Positions 6,452 to 8,049 of a stretch of DNA of 8,049 bases are shown here, in pieces. Source of the stretch: Candidatus Kerfeldbacteria bacterium. GTDB lineage: Bacteria; Patescibacteriota; Patescibacteriia; SBBC01. How positions within the stretch are numbered: position 1 is the stretch's first letter; every line of letters begins with the position of its first letter. Under the pieces are notes generated by a model. The model saw only the letters and a list, made by a program, of their open reading frames with translations, was not told where the DNA came from and did not search any database. The stretch spans positions 1 through 8,049 of the forward strand of contig JACQKI010000001.1 of assembly GCA_016204645.1 (NCBI GenBank), written 5' to 3'. A program made the position numbers and the translations under genes.

Positions 6452-6476
6452 GCCGGGCGTACTGACCATTGTACCA
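6443..6476. repeat. Perfect 10-bp inverted repeat with 14-bp spacer in the divergent intergenic region
   Basis: TGGTACAATG (6443-6452) is mirrored by CATTGTACCA (6467-6476), centre at 6459.5. Each arm contains the extended -10 string TGGTACAAT, on opposite strands. The predicted start points of both promoters fall between the arms, so neither transcript would contain both arms; this argues for a DNA-level signal such as an operator or paired promoter elements, not an RNA hairpin. Confidence 0.6.
6468..6476 (-). promoter_or_regulatory. Candidate extended -10 promoter of the PEGA gene
   Basis: On the minus strand the right repeat arm reads TGG then TACAAT (6473 down to 6468). I find no convincing -35 hexamer at 16-19 bp upstream, so recognition would depend on the extended -10. 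A start near 6461 would leave a leader of about 47 nt to the ATG at 6414, close to the leader length on the other side. Confidence 0.42.
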
Positions 6477-6507
6477 GGCGCATGACCACCGCGCTACCGG
6501 CTTTCGC

Positions 6508-7809
6508 ATGACCCGATTTCGCATCAAGGGACAGCAACCGCTGACCGGCACCATCGAGGTTCAAGGTTCAAAGAACGCCGCTACCCCGCTGCTGGCGTCG
6601 GCTTTGCTGGCGACGAAACCGTGTACCTTTACCAATGTTCCGGAAATCGAGGACGTCAACCGAATTATCGAGCTGCTGCGGAGCGTCGGAGCAACAGTTT
6701 CCCGACCGGCAGCCCACTCGGTTACCGTCAACGCGGCAAGCGTCGATCCCGACCGCTTGGCGTTTTCCCTGGTGCGGACGCTGCGCTCTTCGGTCCTGCT
6801 GATGGGCGCCCTACTCGGTCGCTGCCAACGCATCCGGCTGCCGAGCCCCGGCGGCGATCAAATTGGCGCCCGCCCGCTAGCCGCCCACCTCGACGCCTTT
6901 CGCGAACTCGGAATCGCAACCCGGCAGACGGGGGAAACCCACGAGCTGACTCAGGAGCGGCGCGAGGACGTGGTCTTGACCATGTCCGAGTTCAGCGTGA
7001 CCGCTACCGAAAACGTGATACTGGCATCGGTCTTAGCCAACGGGCACCGAACCGTGCTCCATTGCGCAGCGGCTGAGCCATCGGTTCAGGACCTGTGCTG
7101 GTTTCTGCTGGCGTGCGGGGCGCGGATCGAGGGCGTGGGGACCCACCACCTCATCATCACCGGAGTCTCGGTCCTAAACCCGCCGCCGACCTACGAGGTC
7201 ATGCCGGACCCGGTCGAGGCCGGAACATTGGTATGCCTGGCGGCGGCTGCTCGCTCAAGCCTCGTGATCAAGAACTTTCCCACCTTTCTGTACTCAGAGC
7301 TGCAGAAGTTCCGCGAGGTCAACGTGCATTTCGAGCTCGATCGTCTGCGACTCAGCTCAAGCAAATCGTACCAGCTGGCTGACGTGGTGGTCCGACCCTC
7401 GACTGGGCTGCGGGCCGTTCGCCACGTCCACGGCATGCCGTATCCGGGCTTTTACGACGACCTGCTGCCGCCGTTTACCGTTTTGCTTACCCAAGCGAGC
7501 GGTACCAGTCTGGTTCATGATTGGATGTACGAGGGCCGGTTGAAGTACATCGAAGAACTGTCGAAGATGGGCGCGCAAATTTTTGTGGCTGATCCGCACC
7601 GCATCCTGGTGACGGGCCCATCCGCACTCTACGGCGCCGAAATTACCAGCTACGACATTCGGGCCGGCGCATCGTTGCTGATCGCAGCGCTGATTGCACA
7701 AGGCACGTCTGTGATCGGACCGATCTACCAAATCGATCGGGGATACGAACGGATTGATCAGCGATTGAATGTCCTCGGCGCGTCCATCGAACGCGTACCC
7801 GAAGCCTAG
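6508..7809 (+). CDS. murA: UDP-N-acetylglucosamine 1-carboxyvinyltransferase, Asp-loop variant
   Basis: MurA transfers enolpyruvate from PEP to UDP-GlcNAc, the first committed step of peptidoglycan synthesis, in the cytoplasm. From the ATG at 6508 it has 433 residues (E. coli 419). Seen: GSKNAATP with Lys22/Asn23, LRSS with Arg93 (E. coli Arg91), PGGDQIGARP with Arg122 (Arg120), EFSVTATEN (161-169), PYPGFYDD with Asp318 (Asp305), EGRLKYIEELSKMGA with Arg344 (Arg331), DIRAGASL with Arg385 (Arg371), and DRGYERI with Arg411 (Arg397). The loop residue equal to Cys115 is Asp117 (codon 6856-6858), as in Mycobacterium and Chlamydia MurA, which are fosfomycin-insensitive. FPTD is changed to FYDD. The in-frame TTG at 6469 would add 13 residues, but homologues begin at 'RFRIKG', so ATG 6508 is chosen; it has no visible Shine-Dalgarno site. 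A strong promoter precedes it and a protease gene follows after 1 nt. Confidence 0.94.
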   Translation: MTRFRIKGQQPLTGTIEVQGSKNAATPLLASALLATKPCTFTNVPEIEDVNRIIELLRSVGATVSRPAAHSVTVNAASVDPDRLAFSLVRTLRSSVLLMGALLGRCQRIRLPSPGGDQIGARPLAAHLDAFRELGIATRQTGETHELTQERREDVVLTMSEFSVTATENVILASVLANGHRTVLHCAAAEPSVQDLCWFLLACGARIEGVGTHHLIITGVSVLNPPPTYEVMPDPVEAGTLVCLAAAARSSLVIKNFPTFLYSELQKFREVNVHFELDRLRLSSSKSYQLADVVVRPSTGLRAVRHVHGMPYPGFYDDLLPPFTVLLTQASGTSLVHDWMYEGRLKYIEELSKMGAQIFVADPHRILVTGPSALYGAEITSYDIRAGASLLIAALIAQGTSVIGPIYQIDRGYERIDQRLNVLGASIERVPEA

Positions 7810-7810
7810 T

Positions 7811-8049
7811 ATGCAAACGGCCCGCCTTGCGTACCGACGTTCGGCTGTAGCTGCGCTCTTAATCGTTTCGTTCGGGATCGGCGTAGTTGTCGGTCGAGCG
7901 TGGCCTTCCGGCGGCGCTTCGCCAGGGGATGTGTCCGCCCTGATTGATCGCATCGCAGATTGGTCGCCGAGCACCGATACGAGCTCCCTCAGCCGTACCT
8001 GGGAGCTGATCCAGTCGCGCTTCGTCAACCGTCCGGTCGAGTCGACTCA
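7811..8049 (+). CDS. Probable S41-family (CtpA-like) C-terminal processing protease, N-terminal part
   Basis: An ATG 1 nt after the murA stop opens a frame that runs off the window, giving 79 complete codons. Residues 1-10 are basic (MQTARLAYRR), and 11-28 form a hydrophobic signal anchor (SAVAALLIVSFGIGVVVG) followed by GRAW, which suggests secretion or periplasm-like location with a single membrane anchor. After a Ser/Pro/Gly-rich linker comes LSRTWELIQSRFVNRPVES (60-78), which resembles the 'F.EVW.LI...YVD.P' helix that opens the PDZ-protease core of S41 peptidases. The catalytic Ser/Lys, the PDZ domain and the C-terminus lie outside, so activity cannot be judged. No own promoter or clear Shine-Dalgarno site is seen; it is probably co-transcribed and translationally coupled with murA. 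Confidence 0.62.
   Translation, partial: MQTARLAYRRSAVAALLIVSFGIGVVVGRAWPSGGASPGDVSALIDRIADWSPSTDTSSLSRTWELIQSRFVNRPVEST

Noticed and set aside
6469..6507. TTG-initiated N-terminal extension of MurA by 13 residues
   Set aside because: It begins only about 11 nt after the predicted transcription start, lies in the inverted repeat, and adds residues that homologues lack; ATG 6508 gives the usual N-terminus.
7357..8028. 223-codon minus-strand open frame across the murA end and the protease start
   Set aside because: It lies antisense to two well-supported genes, shows no recognisable motif or domain, and is explained by GC-rich codon patterns.
1..8049. tRNA or rRNA genes, CRISPR array, insertion sequences, prophage or toxin-antitoxin genes
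   Set aside because: No repeats, cloverleaf-like segments or matching proteins seen; nearly every base belongs to the eight genes described, and the longest gap is 93 nt.

Overview
The window is a gene-dense bacterial stretch, clearly GC-rich by eye, with eight protein-coding genes (six complete apart from the two cut by the window edges) and almost no intergenic DNA. TGA is used as a normal stop (rmlC-like, rmlB, rmlD), so a TGA-recoding lineage is excluded. The best guess for the host is a member of the Candidate Phyla Radiation (Patescibacteria). The signs are a signal-anchored PEGA protein whose N-terminus (GYRFDF..., TGG, PEGA) looks like those lineages, a MurA of the type starting 'RFRIKG.QPL' with an 'EFSVTATEN' segment, extreme compaction, and few Shine-Dalgarno motifs. 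That taxonomic call rests on recognition by eye, not on a search.

Left block, plus strand, 1-5101: a tightly packed six-gene run. It holds the 3' end of an rmlC-like epimerase gene, a PfkB-type adenosine kinase, S-adenosylhomocysteine hydrolase, rmlB, rmlD and rmlA. Neighbours overlap by ATGA or are separated by 1 to 15 nt, so it reads as one transcription unit whose promoter lies before the window. Four genes make dTDP-L-rhamnose from glucose-1-phosphate: RmlA, then RmlB, the RmlC-like epimerase and RmlD. The other two form the SAH-disposal pair of the methyl cycle: AhcY splits SAH into adenosine and homocysteine, and the kinase traps adenosine as AMP. Finding them inside the rhamnose block is the most unusual feature of the layout.

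Middle, minus strand, 5098-6414: a membrane-anchored PEGA plus predicted beta-propeller protein of unknown role, convergent with rmlA. The two stop codons share the palindrome CTAG at 5098-5101, inside a small hairpin.

Right block, plus strand, 6415-8049: a 93-nt intergenic region carries a near-consensus sigma70-type promoter and a perfect 10-bp inverted repeat. Each arm of the repeat holds an extended -10 motif, one on each strand. Next come murA, with Asp in place of the usual catalytic-loop Cys (a known fosfomycin-resistance form), and, 1 nt later, the start of a probable S41 (CtpA-like) protease cut by the window end. The overall theme is the cell envelope: a rhamnose donor, peptidoglycan precursor synthesis and extracytoplasmic proteins. 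I saw no RNA genes, CRISPR array, transposon or phage genes.
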